From the NCBI RefSeq assembly GCF_000970305.1, contig NZ_CP009517.1:1860001-1924000 (forward strand): a stretch of DNA of 64,000 nt, written 5' to 3'. The notes beneath the pieces are model-generated. The model saw nothing but the letters and a program-made list of their open reading frames with translations, was not told the origin of the DNA and searched no databases. Origin of the DNA: Methanosarcina barkeri 3 (lineage in GTDB: Archaea; Halobacteriota; Methanosarcinia; Methanosarcinales; Methanosarcinaceae). This document shows positions 1 to 9,073 of this stretch, piece after piece (positions within the stretch are counted from its first letter, which is position 1; every line of letters starts with the position of its first letter). A program made the position numbers and the translations under genes.

Positions 1-175
1 ACAGACCTGTGGTGAAATTATAGTTAACTGTTTATGTAATCTATAAAGTTCACTTTGTTACTTTATATTGGAGTTTTACCTTACTCAATATATTTAAATA
101 ACAAAAAGTTAAATGTACAATGCTAACAAGTATCACGTTAACTATTGTCAGGATATTTTACAGGAAGGTGTGTAG

Positions 176-358
176 ATGTTAGGAATAGATGATCCGTATA
201 TTTGGCTTGGGTATCTGGCCAGTATATTAAGTGCACTGGGATGTCTGATTTATGGGGCTTATTACTGGAGAGAAGGGGATGAAGCAAAGACAGTAAAGAG
301 CAGCAGTAAAAAGACAGCGACCCAAGACGGTGACCCAATACCGGTAAACTTGGAATAA
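176..358 (+). CDS. small symporter-accessory membrane protein
   Basis: A 60-residue protein with one predicted membrane helix at about residues 10-31, followed by a hydrophilic lysine/serine-rich tail with YYWREGDE just after the helix. It lies 90 bp upstream of a sodium:solute symporter gene in the same direction. Methanogens commonly carry such a single-helix ORF in front of SSS symporters, annotated as symporter small accessory protein; I infer the same role here, probably as a stabilising or regulatory subunit. A purine-rich AGGAAGGTG stands shortly before the ATG. The overlapping ORF on the opposite strand has no support. Confidence 0.75.
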   Translation: MLGIDDPYIWLGYLASILSALGCLIYGAYYWREGDEAKTVKSSSKKTATQDGDPIPVNLE

Positions 359-448
359 AACCAGGATTGGTTTAAAAGTTCAGGTTAAATCGAACTTTTT
401 AATAAAGCCTGAGAAAAACAGTAACGAACTATTTTGGAATGATCTATT

Positions 449-2101
449 ATGGCAGTCAGTATTTCAGTTCTTATCTTATTTCTTATTGTATATCTTGGAG
501 CCACTTTCTACGTCGCCTACCTGGGATACAAGAAGAACTCCCAAACCGAAGGGTATATGCTCGCCGGCCGAGGCGTGCATCCTGCAATTATGGCCCTCTC
601 CTATGGAGCTGCATTTATCAGCACTTCCGCGATTATAGGGTTCGGTGGAGTAGCCGCATCTTTAGGAATGGGACTTTTGTGGCTTGTTTTTATGAATATC
701 TTTTTTGGAATCTTCATAGCCTTTGTGGTGTTCGGGCCTCGAACAAGACGTATGGGGCTAAATTTGGGAGCTATAACTTATCCAGAGTTTATTGGAAAGC
801 GTTTCCAGTCAAAGTTCATTCAAGCTTTTTCCGGGCTTCTGATTGGAGTTTTCATGCCTCTTTATGCTTCCAGCGTTATTATCGGAGCCGGAAGATTCCT
901 TGAGACAACACTGGGAGTAAATTATAACATTGCACTTATAATATTCACGATCATTATTGCTTCTTACGTGATTAAAGGCGGCCTTCTCTCAGTTATGTAT
1001 GTTGATGCTATGCAGGCTATTCTGATGATATTAGGAATGGGTTTTCTACTTATTTACACTTACAATATGCTTGGAGGAGTTACTGAAGCTCACCAGGCTC
1101 TTACAAACATGGCAAACCTTGTTCCTCCTGCCCTTGTAGCTCAGGGACACCAGGGTTGGACTTCTATGCCGGCATTTGGCTCCCCTATCTGGTGGACAAT
1201 GGTTTCCACAATTATAATGGGAGTCGGAATCGGAGTACTTGCACAGCCGCAGCTTGCAGTCAGGTTCATGACTGTAAAGGACGACCGCTCCCTAAAAAGA
1301 GCAGTTGCCGTAGGAGGTCCTTTCCTCCTTATGATGGTAGGGGTCGCATATGCTATTGGAGCTATTTCCAACGTATATTTCTACAGGACAATGGGCAAGA
1401 TAGCTATTCAGGTTGTCCCTGATGGAAATACTGACCTTATAATGCCTATGTTTCTCAATCACGCACTGCCTGAGATGTTTGTAGCAATTTTTATGCTCTG
1501 CCTGCTTGCAGCTGCAATGTCTACTGCAGCCGCTCAATTTCACACAATGGGCACAGCAATAGGATACGATGTTTACCAGCAGAGTATAATGAAAGGTAAG
1601 TCTAAGGCAACCGTCCACGTTACAAAAATAGGAATCGCCTTTACAATCCTGGTAGCAGTTATTCTGGCATATATCCTGCCTGGAAGCATTATCGCCAGAG
1701 CAACTGCGATGTTCATGGGTCTGTGTACGGCTGCTTTCCTACCTCTGTTTATTGGAGCACTTTTCTGGAAGCGCACCACAAAAGCAGGAGCAACTGCAAG
1801 CCTTGTAATAGGATCTTTAAGCAGTCTCTTCTGGCTGACTTTTGTCCATGCAAAAGAAGCAGTACCTCTCAAGATTTGTATGGCGATCTTCGGCAAGGAA
1901 ACTTTACTTTCAGGTACCTGGACCCTTGTGGACCCAATCCTGATTGCAACTCCACTCTCTTTCCTTGCCCTGGTTATGGTAAGCTTTGTGACACCTCAAC
2001 TTTCACCCGAGTTCCTGAAGAAAGCTTTCAGGCTCAGGTTTGAAGATGAAGAAAACTTAGAAAAAGTGTCGGGCAGTGCAGCGGATTCGACAGGCGTTTA
2101 A
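449..2101 (+). CDS. sodium:solute symporter (SSS family)
   Basis: A 550-residue polytopic membrane protein with about 13 hydrophobic segments and a charged C-terminal tail, typical in length and layout for the SSS family (LeuT fold, Na+-coupled uptake). Family-like features include the N-terminal YLGYKKNSQTEGYMLAGR region, an early loop with SYGAAFISTSAIIGFGG, and the helix GGLLSVMYVDAMQAILM, which matches the conserved SSS signature around TM6. MSTAAAQFHTMGTA later in the protein fits the TM8-9 region. The substrate cannot be read from the sequence; pantothenate, proline or other organic solutes are all possible. It probably forms a two-gene unit with the small protein upstream. Confidence 0.9.
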   Translation: MAVSISVLILFLIVYLGATFYVAYLGYKKNSQTEGYMLAGRGVHPAIMALSYGAAFISTSAIIGFGGVAASLGMGLLWLVFMNIFFGIFIAFVVFGPRTRRMGLNLGAITYPEFIGKRFQSKFIQAFSGLLIGVFMPLYASSVIIGAGRFLETTLGVNYNIALIIFTIIIASYVIKGGLLSVMYVDAMQAILMILGMGFLLIYTYNMLGGVTEAHQALTNMANLVPPALVAQGHQGWTSMPAFGSPIWWTMVSTIIMGVGIGVLAQPQLAVRFMTVKDDRSLKRAVAVGGPFLLMMVGVAYAIGAISNVYFYRTMGKIAIQVVPDGNTDLIMPMFLNHALPEMFVAIFMLCLLAAAMSTAAAQFHTMGTAIGYDVYQQSIMKGKSKATVHVTKIGIAFTILVAVILAYILPGSIIARATAMFMGLCTAAFLPLFIGALFWKRTTKAGATASLVIGSLSSLFWLTFVHAKEAVPLKICMAIFGKETLLSGTWTLVDPILIATPLSFLALVMVSFVTPQLSPEFLKKAFRLRFEDEENLEKVSGSAADSTGV

Positions 2102-2165
2102 GCCTGCACATCCGCAGTTTATTTTTTAGCTATGGTTTTTACTTAATGTTTATTTTAGGAAGTTA

Positions 2166-3425
2166 TCAGTTATCTTTTCTGACAGGCAGGGTCTGCCCTC
2201 CATGAGGCATAAGGTGAACTTTTGCATCAGGATTTTCCAAGAGCACTGAATATAAGGCATCTTCTACACTTTGCATGGGAGTAAAAAAGGCACTTTTTGT
2301 TTGTTCGTCCGAAAGCTTTGAAACCAAATAAAGTTTAAATTTCTTCGAAATTTTTGCAATGATTGCTGTTTTATGTCCACCGAACTCAAAATATTTTTTA
2401 AAACGCTCTATTGCTTCATCCGGGCTTCGGCACTCCCTGTTCCAGCATTCATAGACCTGGTTTCCTATACCTTCGGCGCATTCGGCTACAAGGATGATGG
2501 AGCCTCCTTCTTTCACAGCCTGGGTTGCGTTGTCAAGTGCCTTATTTGCTTGAAAAAGGTTGATATCTTTAGGAAAACCCCCACAGGAAACAATTACCGC
2601 ATCTGCAGGCTCCACTGGCACCTTATACATAGAGTCCACAACCTCCACCCCTTTCCTGTGAGCCTCGATAAAATCGCCGGCGACAGCAGCAACTATCTCT
2701 TTTTTGCTGTCAAGCACCACATTCAGGATGAAATCAAGACCAAAGATTTTTGCGGCTTCTTCCATGTCCTGCCTGACAGGCCCATCAATCCTTCCGGAAA
2801 CAGCTTTTTCGTCAATCATCATTTTATGGTTTGTGATAACTGTTTCTCTCGAACTTACTCCAGGAAGCACTGACTTTGCCCCACCGCTGTATCCTGCATA
2901 ATAATGGAACTCAATGCTTCCGGTCCCTATAACAACGTCGGCATCCAGAATATCTTCAAAAATCTCAATCGGGGTTCCACGGGAGGTCACACCGATACGT
3001 CTGCACCTGCCGGTATCATGCTGGATGCAGCGGATTTTTTTGTAGATTTCTTCTCCAACCAGTTTTCGGGATTCCTCTTCAGTTTGATTTCTATGGAGCC
3101 CGAGGGCAAAAACAATAGTAATATTTTCGTCCTTTGTCCCTCCAAGATAGAGCTCATCAAGCAGAGGAGGAAGAAGCTTTGCAGTAGGAGTTGGTCGCGT
3201 AACATCACTAACTATGATTGCAACCTTCGAATCAGGGCTCACAATCTCAGAAAGCCGTCGGCTTTTTATGGGATTTTCAAGCGCTTTTTTAATCAAGAAA
3301 GTCGCATCTTCCTTTTTTTCAGGCTCTGAAGGCAGGATGATACTGGATATGTTTCTTTTCGGAATATCCGGCTCAAGTGCCATGCTCCCAAAAGCTAATG
3401 ATATTTTTTTTGTGTTTGCAATCAT
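2166..3425 (-). CDS. LarA-like nickel-pincer racemase/epimerase, copy 1
   Basis: This is a LarA (DUF2088) family protein of about 419 residues. LarA is the lactate racemase apoprotein that carries a covalent nickel-pincer nucleotide. All family landmarks are visible: D-V-T-R (Asp72/Arg75 of the L. plantarum enzyme), the GLHR histidine (His108), HYYAGYSGGAK giving the His174 and Lys184 equivalents ten residues apart, a further His 16 residues on (His200), and QANK (Gln295/Lys298). The start is placed at the ATG giving MIANTKKISLAFG because it aligns with the starts of copies 2 and 3; a GTG nine bases upstream is possible. LarB, LarC and LarE, which make the cofactor, are not in the window. The substrate is unknown; related enzymes act on various 2-hydroxy acids. 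Confidence 0.85.
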   Translation of the reverse strand: MIANTKKISLAFGSMALEPDIPKRNISSIILPSEPEKKEDATFLIKKALENPIKSRRLSEIVSPDSKVAIIVSDVTRPTPTAKLLPPLLDELYLGGTKDENITIVFALGLHRNQTEEESRKLVGEEIYKKIRCIQHDTGRCRRIGVTSRGTPIEIFEDILDADVVIGTGSIEFHYYAGYSGGAKSVLPGVSSRETVITNHKMMIDEKAVSGRIDGPVRQDMEEAAKIFGLDFILNVVLDSKKEIVAAVAGDFIEAHRKGVEVVDSMYKVPVEPADAVIVSCGGFPKDINLFQANKALDNATQAVKEGGSIILVAECAEGIGNQVYECWNRECRSPDEAIERFKKYFEFGGHKTAIIAKISKKFKLYLVSKLSDEQTKSAFFTPMQSVEDALYSVLLENPDAKVHLMPHGGQTLPVRKDN

Positions 3426-3668
3426 ATTTGGCACTTCACGTGACCTTTTTTCGAGATTAATGTTTACAATTGTTTTCTTTATTTGTTAACTATAGCTATC
3501 TTCTTTTATAGCTGCTGGTTCCGTTGTTAAAAAATTGTGAGGTAAGTGCATCGATATTCACTTCTAAACCTCAAGAATATTTAAAAATAAAAAATTTTTG
3601 AGGCTCAAAAAAGAGCGAATCATTGCTATACTATTATAAAAATAAAGTTAAGGTATTGAATTTATCGT

Positions 3669-4238
3669 CTACGAGAAAATAGTTTCGAACTGTACTAAGA
3701 AAACTTTTTTGTTCATTTCAAGTTCACCCTTTAATTCATCTGCGCGTTCCTTTGAAATCCCACTCATAGGACGTTCTCCAAACTTAGCGCGACACCATAT
3801 GAATTTTTCCAGCTCAATATTATTTTTTTCCAGTATCTCAAGGAAATTTTTATCCTGAATAGCTTGCCCAGTTACTGTAATTATGTAGTAGTCTCCTTTG
3901 TCTATATCAGGGAATACAGGGTCAGTCCAATCCGGTCTTTTTCTCAACTCATCTCTTATATCATTCGTTTTATTTTTATCTACTATTATGTAGTATCCTG
4001 GCGTGTTAATTATATTATAATCGAATTTGTATGTGGGCAAGTTACAGTTATCAAGAATATTTTTTGCTTCCGGTTCAGTAGTTCCAGCTCCGAATTGAAT
4101 TATTAAAGCAGCTACTATGTCTGATTGTTTTTCACCTGCTGACGTTGGCGTAAAAATTGATAATTTTAAAAATATTCCTGCAAATACAATAAGAACAAGA
4201 AAAACAATGAAGATTGAAATTTCTTTCTTTTTATTCAT
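3669..4238 (-). CDS. membrane-anchored protein, UPF0228-like
   Basis: A 189-residue protein with a short basic N-terminus and one hydrophobic segment at about residues 7-28, so it is either anchored with the bulk outside or secreted. The rest is soluble, with GPG-free alpha/beta character, a D-W-T-D-P-V-F-P-D-I-D segment and a motif FGERPMSGISKERADEL. The size and layout resemble the Methanosarcina UPF0228 family, which I recognise only from memory. It sits between larA-like copies 1 and 2 on the same strand but has its own upstream space, so it need not share a transcript. Function unknown. Confidence 0.6.
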   Translation of the reverse strand: MNKKKEISIFIVFLVLIVFAGIFLKLSIFTPTSAGEKQSDIVAALIIQFGAGTTEPEAKNILDNCNLPTYKFDYNIINTPGYYIIVDKNKTNDIRDELRKRPDWTDPVFPDIDKGDYYIITVTGQAIQDKNFLEILEKNNIELEKFIWCRAKFGERPMSGISKERADELKGELEMNKKVFLVQFETIFS

Positions 4239-4758
4239 AGTTATCGCCCCAAAAAGATAAGGAAGTTCTCCTCTTATATCAGTTCCGTTGTAAAATATTA
4301 TGATAAAAACATACTGAGATAAATAGAATTTTACAGTGTAATGAGATTAGTAAATCAATATTCACCTGAAATAGAAAAGAGGATAAGAAAGCAGACTGTT
4401 TTCATTACCTATGTATTTATACACTTATTCTGAAATTTATGAAACGGATCCGTTTATCTTTATTATAAATAATAAGGATAGACGACTCTGGTCCAAAATC
4501 TAGTGATTTTTTGCATTTCTTGAGTGAAACTCTTAATTCAAAAAAAGAATTCAGTCTCCAATAAGAATTCGCATTCGATATGTAAAGCCTTCAACACATA
4601 AGTATAGTTACAAGGATTGTAGCCAATTGCAAAATCTAGTGATTTTAACTTTATGTTCATCACTAGATTTTGTTACTGAGTCGGATAGACAAGTATAAAA
4701 AGAACTATAAGGCAATCTTAAAGGCCATTAAAACTTTATCTTTTATGATAGTACCTTT
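4239..4758. other. intergenic space with an IS-like palindrome
   Basis: 520 bp without a convincing gene. It contains a perfect 14-bp inverted repeat (4630-4643 CAAAATCTAGTGAT and 4659-4672) with a 15-nt loop. A further direct copy of the arm, CAAAATCTAGTGATTTT, lies at 4494-4510. This could be a residue of a transposable-element end or a transcription terminator. Nothing else was recognised. Confidence 0.6.
4630..4672. repeat. 14-bp perfect inverted repeat
   Basis: Arms 4630-4643 and 4659-4672 are exact reverse complements. A third copy of one arm occurs 136 bp upstream at 4494-4510. It lies downstream of larA-like copy 2 (minus strand), so it may serve as its terminator or be a mobile-element remnant. 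Confidence 0.7.
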
Positions 4759-6021
4759 TTATCTCATTACAGACAGAGTCCATCCACCGTTGGGCATAAC
4801 ATATATTTTAGCGCCAGAGTTTTCGGAAAAAATCTTCTCAAGCGCTTCTTCTACACTTTTTACGTGAATAAAGAAAGCGGTTCTGCTTTCAGTGTCCGAA
4901 AGCTTAGAGACAAGATAAAGTTTGAAAGTTTTTGCAGCTCTCCCAACAGTGGCAGCTTTATGTCCTCCGAACTCAAAACATTCTCTGAACTTCTGTATTG
5001 CCTCATCCGGAGTTTTGCACTCTCTATTCCAGCGCTCATAAACCTTGTCCCCTATTCCTTCTGTACATTCGGCCACAAGTACTATTGAACCTCCTTTCTT
5101 TATGGCAGGAATCGCATTTTCAAGGGATTTTGTCGCCTGGAAAAGGTTAATGTCCTTTGGAAAGCCTCCACAAGAAACAATTACTGCATCCGCAGGCTCT
5201 ACAGGCACTTTATACATGGAATCGACAATCTCCACGCCTTTCCTGTGAGCCTCGATGAAATCGCCTGCAACGGCAGCAACTATCTCTTTTTTGCTGTTAA
5301 TCACTACATTAAGAATAAAGTCAAGGCCTGCAATCCTTGCAGCTTCTTCTATGTTTTGTCTTGCAGGACTGCCGATTCTGCCTGAGAGAGGATCACCTTC
5401 AAAGAGTTTGCTATAAAAACTATGATAAGAAAGAATAGATTTTTCAGAACTGATTCCCGGAAGAATAGATTTTCCTCCTCCACTGTATCCTGCATAATAG
5501 TGAAATTCCAGGGTTCCTGTACTTACGATAATATCGGAGTCTGCTACTTCTTGAAAAATTTCGACAGGCGTTTCAAAACTTGTTTTTCCAAGATACCTGC
5601 ATTTTTTCCTGTCGTGCTGGATGCAGCGGATTTTTTTGTAGATTTCTTCTCCAACCAGTTTTCGGGATTCTTCTTCAGTCTGGTTTCTATGTAGCCCAAG
5701 AGCAAAAACAATAGTAATGTTTTCGTCCTTTACCCCTCCAAGGTAGAGCTCATCAAGCAGAGGAGGAAGAAGTTTTGCAGTAGGAGTTGGACGCGTAACA
5801 TCGCTAACTATAATTGCAACCTTCGAATCAGGGCTCACAATCTCAGAAAGCCGTCGGCTTTTTATGGGATTTTCAAGCGCTTTTTTAATAAGAAAGGTCT
5901 CTTCTTCCCTTATTTCAAATTCTGAAGGTAAAATAACACTGGCAAGATTTCTTTCAGGGATTTCAAACTCAATTCTTGTACTTCCAAAAGCAAGTGATAT
6001 TTTTTTTATGTTTGCAGTCAT
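4759..6021 (-). CDS. LarA-like nickel-pincer racemase/epimerase, copy 2
   Basis: A 420-residue paralog of copies 1 and 3 with the same catalytic set: D-V-T-R, GLHR, HYYAGYSGGGK with His and Lys ten residues apart, a His 16 residues further (ILSYH), and QATK near residue 290. Its first ~45 residues differ clearly from copy 1, yet a following stretch of about 95 residues is almost identical, including at DNA level. In its second half it instead resembles copy 3 (the SEKSILS-HSFYSKLFEGDPLSGR insertion, absent from copy 1). This mosaic pattern points to gene conversion between the copies. Substrate unknown. Confidence 0.85.
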   Translation of the reverse strand: MTANIKKISLAFGSTRIEFEIPERNLASVILPSEFEIREEETFLIKKALENPIKSRRLSEIVSPDSKVAIIVSDVTRPTPTAKLLPPLLDELYLGGVKDENITIVFALGLHRNQTEEESRKLVGEEIYKKIRCIQHDRKKCRYLGKTSFETPVEIFQEVADSDIIVSTGTLEFHYYAGYSGGGKSILPGISSEKSILSYHSFYSKLFEGDPLSGRIGSPARQNIEEAARIAGLDFILNVVINSKKEIVAAVAGDFIEAHRKGVEIVDSMYKVPVEPADAVIVSCGGFPKDINLFQATKSLENAIPAIKKGGSIVLVAECTEGIGDKVYERWNRECKTPDEAIQKFRECFEFGGHKAATVGRAAKTFKLYLVSKLSDTESRTAFFIHVKSVEEALEKIFSENSGAKIYVMPNGGWTLSVMR

Positions 6022-6099
6022 GTTTATGCCGATGTTTTATCTTGATACTATTTTCTTTTTATTGTTTACAATAATAAGGGGAAACAAGTATAAAAAGGA

Positions 6100-6262
6100 C
6101 TAGAAGGTAATTTTAAGGAAGAAGGTTATTTTTAAAGTAATTTCAAAAGAAAAAGTAGTTTTAAAGGAAAAAGCAGTTTTAAAGAAAAAGATAATTTTAA
6201 AAAAAGTAGTTTTAGAGGGAAAGATGATTTAGAGACGGAGGTAATTTTAAAGGCAGTTCAAA
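6100..6262. repeat. degenerate A/T-rich tandem repeat
   Basis: A run of imperfect units built on AGTTTTAAAGGAAAAAG fills most of the space between larA-like copies 2 and 3. Units vary in length (about 17-24 bp) and sequence. No coding potential is seen. Confidence 0.6.
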
Positions 6263-6289
6263 CCTTCGTCTTGTTATTATAGTATTTTT

Positions 6290-7552
6290 TTATTGTTTTA
6301 CAGGTAAGGTCCATCCACCATTTGGCATAACGTGGACTTTAGCATCAGGATTCTCGGAAAGAACCTTTTCGAGTGCTTCATCTATGCTCATTGCCGGTAT
6401 AAAAAAAGCACTTTTACTTTCCGTTTCTGGAAGCTTTGATACAAGGTAAAGTTTGAATTCTTTCGCAGCCCTCCCAACAATCGCAGCTTTATGCCCGCCG
6501 AACTCAAAACGGTTCTTGAAACGTTTGACCGCATCTTCGGGAGCCCCGCATTCCCTGTTCCAACACTCGTAAACCTTGTTTCCTATTCCCTCGGCACATT
6601 CGGCTACAAGAATAATTGAACCCCCTCTTTTTACAGAAGAGGTAGCGTTTTCAAGGGATTTAGTTGCCTGGTAAAGGTTAATATCCTTTGGAAAACCACC
6701 GCAAGAAACAACTACAGCATCTGCAGGCTCTACAGGCACCTTATACATAGCATCGACATACTCTGCTCCTTTCCTGTGGGCCTCGATGAAATCGCCTGCA
6801 ACAGCAGCAACTATCTCTTTTTTACTGTCAAGTACAACATTTATGATGAAATCAAGACCTGCAATCCTTGCAGCTTCCTCAATATTCTGTCTTGCCGGAC
6901 TGTCAGTTCTACCTGATAAAGGATCTCCCTCAAAGAGTTTGCTATAAAAGCTATGGAATGAGAGAATGGATTTCTCCGAACTTACACCTGGAAGGATGGA
7001 CTTTCCTCCTCCTCCGTAACCTGCATAATAGTGAAATTCCAGGGTTCCTGTACTTATGATAACGTCGGAGTCAACTACTTCTTCGAAGACCTCGACTGGC
7101 GTTCCGAAACTTGTTTCCCCTAGAAGCCTGCACCTTTTCCTGTCGTGCTGGATGCAGCGAATTTTTTCGTGGACATGCTCTCCTACGAGCTGACGACACT
7201 CTTCTTCAGTCTGGGTTCTATGGAGCCCGAGGGCAAAAACAATAGTAATATTCTCGTTTTTTGCTCCGCCTAGATAAAGTTCCTCAAGCAAAGGCGGAAG
7301 AAGCTTTGCAGTAGGAGTTGGACGCGTAACATCGCTAACTATGATTGCAACCTTCGAATTAGGGTTTACAATCTCAGAAAGTCTCTTACTTTTTATAGGA
7401 TTTTCAAGCGCTTTTTTAATAAGGGAAGCCCCTTCTTCCTTTATTTTTAATTCTGAAGGCAGGATGATACTGGAGATGTTTTTCTCGGGTATATCAAGCT
7501 CCAAAATCCCGCTTCCAAACGCGAGTGGAATCGTTTTTACATTATTAGTCAT
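6290..7552 (-). CDS. LarA-like nickel-pincer racemase/epimerase, copy 3
   Basis: A 420-residue third LarA (DUF2088) paralog, same strand and spacing as the other two. It keeps all expected residues: D-V-T-R, GLHR, HYYAGYGGGGK (His/Lys ten apart), a His in ILSFH 16 residues after the Lys, and QATK. It shares the KLFEGDPLSGR insertion with copy 2 but differs from copies 1 and 2 in the CRQLVGEHVHEKIRC region, so it looks the most independent in its first half. The start ATG gives MTNNVKTIPLAFG, colinear with the others. As the most upstream gene on its strand, it could head a cluster, but the gaps (270 and over 500 bp) favour separate promoters. Confidence 0.85.
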   Translation of the reverse strand: MTNNVKTIPLAFGSGILELDIPEKNISSIILPSELKIKEEGASLIKKALENPIKSKRLSEIVNPNSKVAIIVSDVTRPTPTAKLLPPLLEELYLGGAKNENITIVFALGLHRTQTEEECRQLVGEHVHEKIRCIQHDRKRCRLLGETSFGTPVEVFEEVVDSDVIISTGTLEFHYYAGYGGGGKSILPGVSSEKSILSFHSFYSKLFEGDPLSGRTDSPARQNIEEAARIAGLDFIINVVLDSKKEIVAAVAGDFIEAHRKGAEYVDAMYKVPVEPADAVVVSCGGFPKDINLYQATKSLENATSSVKRGGSIILVAECAEGIGNKVYECWNRECGAPEDAVKRFKNRFEFGGHKAAIVGRAAKEFKLYLVSKLPETESKSAFFIPAMSIDEALEKVLSENPDAKVHVMPNGGWTLPVKQ

Positions 7553-7721
7553 GGTTATTCCGATGTCATAGTATTAATTGTATAAAATCGTATAGGTAAA
7601 CAATAGGAAATTAACATCTAATAAAGCTTTAAGTGTATAACTTAAACCGCAGTTAAAACTAGAATTGAGTTTTTACAATATAGTTATTATTTTTAATACT
7701 TCCGCTGTCAAAGTAGCACGC

Positions 7722-8040
7722 CTTTAAAAAAAACTGCTTGACTGCAAGCCTTTTCAAAAAAGGCTTGAGCGAAAACCCTGAGTAACGACGTGATTAACCA
7801 GTACAATGGTTGCAGCACAATCCTTTTAAAAAAGGCTTGACCGAAAACCCCAGAAACATTTGGATTTGAGAAACTTATCCCCTAACCCTATAGGCGTGAT
7901 CACAAGCCTTTTCAAAAAAGGCTTGAGCGAAAACTTAAGTAACGTTTAGATTTGAAAAACGTATCCCCTAACCCTATAGGCGTGATCAACCGGCGCAACG
8001 GTTGCGGGTCAGCGGTTTCGGGTCAACGGTTGCAGCACAG
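7722..8040. repeat. dispersed hairpin repeat cluster (site 1)
   Basis: This fills the 540-bp space upstream of larA-like copy 3. Three copies of a small hairpin AAGCCTTTT-C-AAAAAAGGCTT (7746-7766, a degenerate copy at 7821-7838, and 7904-7924) are each followed by GAGCGAAAA or ACCGAAAA. In addition a ~50-bp segment ending CCCCTAACCCTATAGGCGTGATC occurs twice, about 85 bp apart (7857-7902 and 7942-7987). A purine/pyrimidine-mixed run with CGGTTGC or CGGTTTCGGGTC follows. The same hairpin family recurs at 27.4-27.7 kb. Confidence 0.8.
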
Positions 8041-8092
8041 CGGTTGCAAGAAATTTAGAACTAGGCAGAAAAGTACTGGAAAGTACTGGAAT

Positions 8093-8785
8093 TTAGAGTT
8101 CAATTGACTGGCCTGGCTGCATGATGATAACTTTTGTATTAGTTTTTGATTCTACGGTCTGTTTGAATTTTAGAGGGTCCTGGATGATTACATCAAAGGT
8201 GTTATAGTGCATTGGAACCACAATTTTGGGCTGAATTAGTTCTACTGCTTTTGTAGCTTCTCTTATGCCCATTGTAAATTTGTCGCCTATAGGCAGGAGG
8301 GCCAGTTCAGGTTCATAGAGTTCACTTATGAGCTGCATATCCCCGAATACTCCGGTGTCTCCGGCATGGTAGATTGAATAGCCGTTGATTCGGATAATAA
8401 AACCTGCAGGGGAGCCTCCATCAAAACTAAAACCCGAGGCATCGATTGAAGAGGAATGGAGTGCTTCAGTCATGGTTAACTTTATACCCTCTACATTTAC
8501 TGTACCGCCCTTGCCCATGCCCTCTGCAAAAACTCCTTTCGATTTTATATAGTTTGCAACCTCATGAACTGAGATTATTCGGCATCCGGTCCGTTTTCCG
8601 ATCTCGATCGTATCTCCAAGGTGATCACGATGCCCGTGAGTGACAGCTATTATGTCAGGGTCCAGTTCTTCAGGGCTGCACGGAGCCAGTGGATTCCCAG
8701 AAATAAAAGGATCGATTAACAATTTCTTTTCGGCTTCGAACAAAAAAGCTGAATGTCCGAGCCAGGTAATTTTTACGCCAGCCAT
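8093..8785 (-). CDS. MBL-fold metal-dependent hydrolase (UPF0173)
   Basis: A 230-residue metallo-beta-lactamase-fold protein of the UPF0173 / YtkL-like group. The N-terminus [17 protein letters not shown] with DPFISGNP, the HGHRDHLGD metal motif near residue 50, a later [12 protein letters not shown] (metal-bridging Asp region) and the C-terminal VVPMHYNTF with its ligand histidine are all in the expected order and spacing. Length is normal. Members hydrolyse phosphoesters or related bonds in vitro, but the natural substrate is not known. A GAGGCAG precedes the ATG by about 5 bases. It stands alone between two repeat-rich spacers. Confidence 0.9.
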   Translation of the reverse strand: MAGVKITWLGHSAFLFEAEKKLLIDPFISGNPLAPCSPEELDPDIIAVTHGHRDHLGDTIEIGKRTGCRIISVHEVANYIKSKGVFAEGMGKGGTVNVEGIKLTMTEALHSSSIDASGFSFDGGSPAGFIIRINGYSIYHAGDTGVFGDMQLISELYEPELALLPIGDKFTMGIREATKAVELIQPKIVVPMHYNTFDVIIQDPLKFKQTVESKTNTKVIIMQPGQSIEL

Positions 8786-8849
8786 CTTTCTGCCTCAAAG
8801 TAGTTACTTTTTATATGAGTGTAACAATAAAGAATCCAGTTGTCCTTAA

Positions 8850-8978
8850 TTTAACTATTAGTAAGTAATTTAGCTATCAGTAAGTAATTTAGCTATCAGT
8901 AAGTAATTTAGCTATCAGTAAGTAATTTAGCTATCAGTAAGTAATTTAGCTATCAGTAAGTAATTTAGCTATCAGTAA
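8850..8978. repeat. 19-bp minisatellite, 6.8 copies
   Basis: Six full units of TTTAGCTATCAGTAAGTAA (starts at 8850, 8869, 8888, 8907, 8926 and 8945) and one partial unit at 8964-8978. Copies 2-6 are identical; copy 1 differs at two positions. It lies between divergently oriented genes, so it separates or overlaps two promoter regions. Confidence 0.95.
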
Positions 8979-9073
8979 TTTAGTTTTCTATAATTCTCGG
9001 CTAGTAGTGAAAATATTAATGGAAGAGAAATGAAAGAGAAAAGATAAAGAGTTGTACTGAGGATCATATTAAT

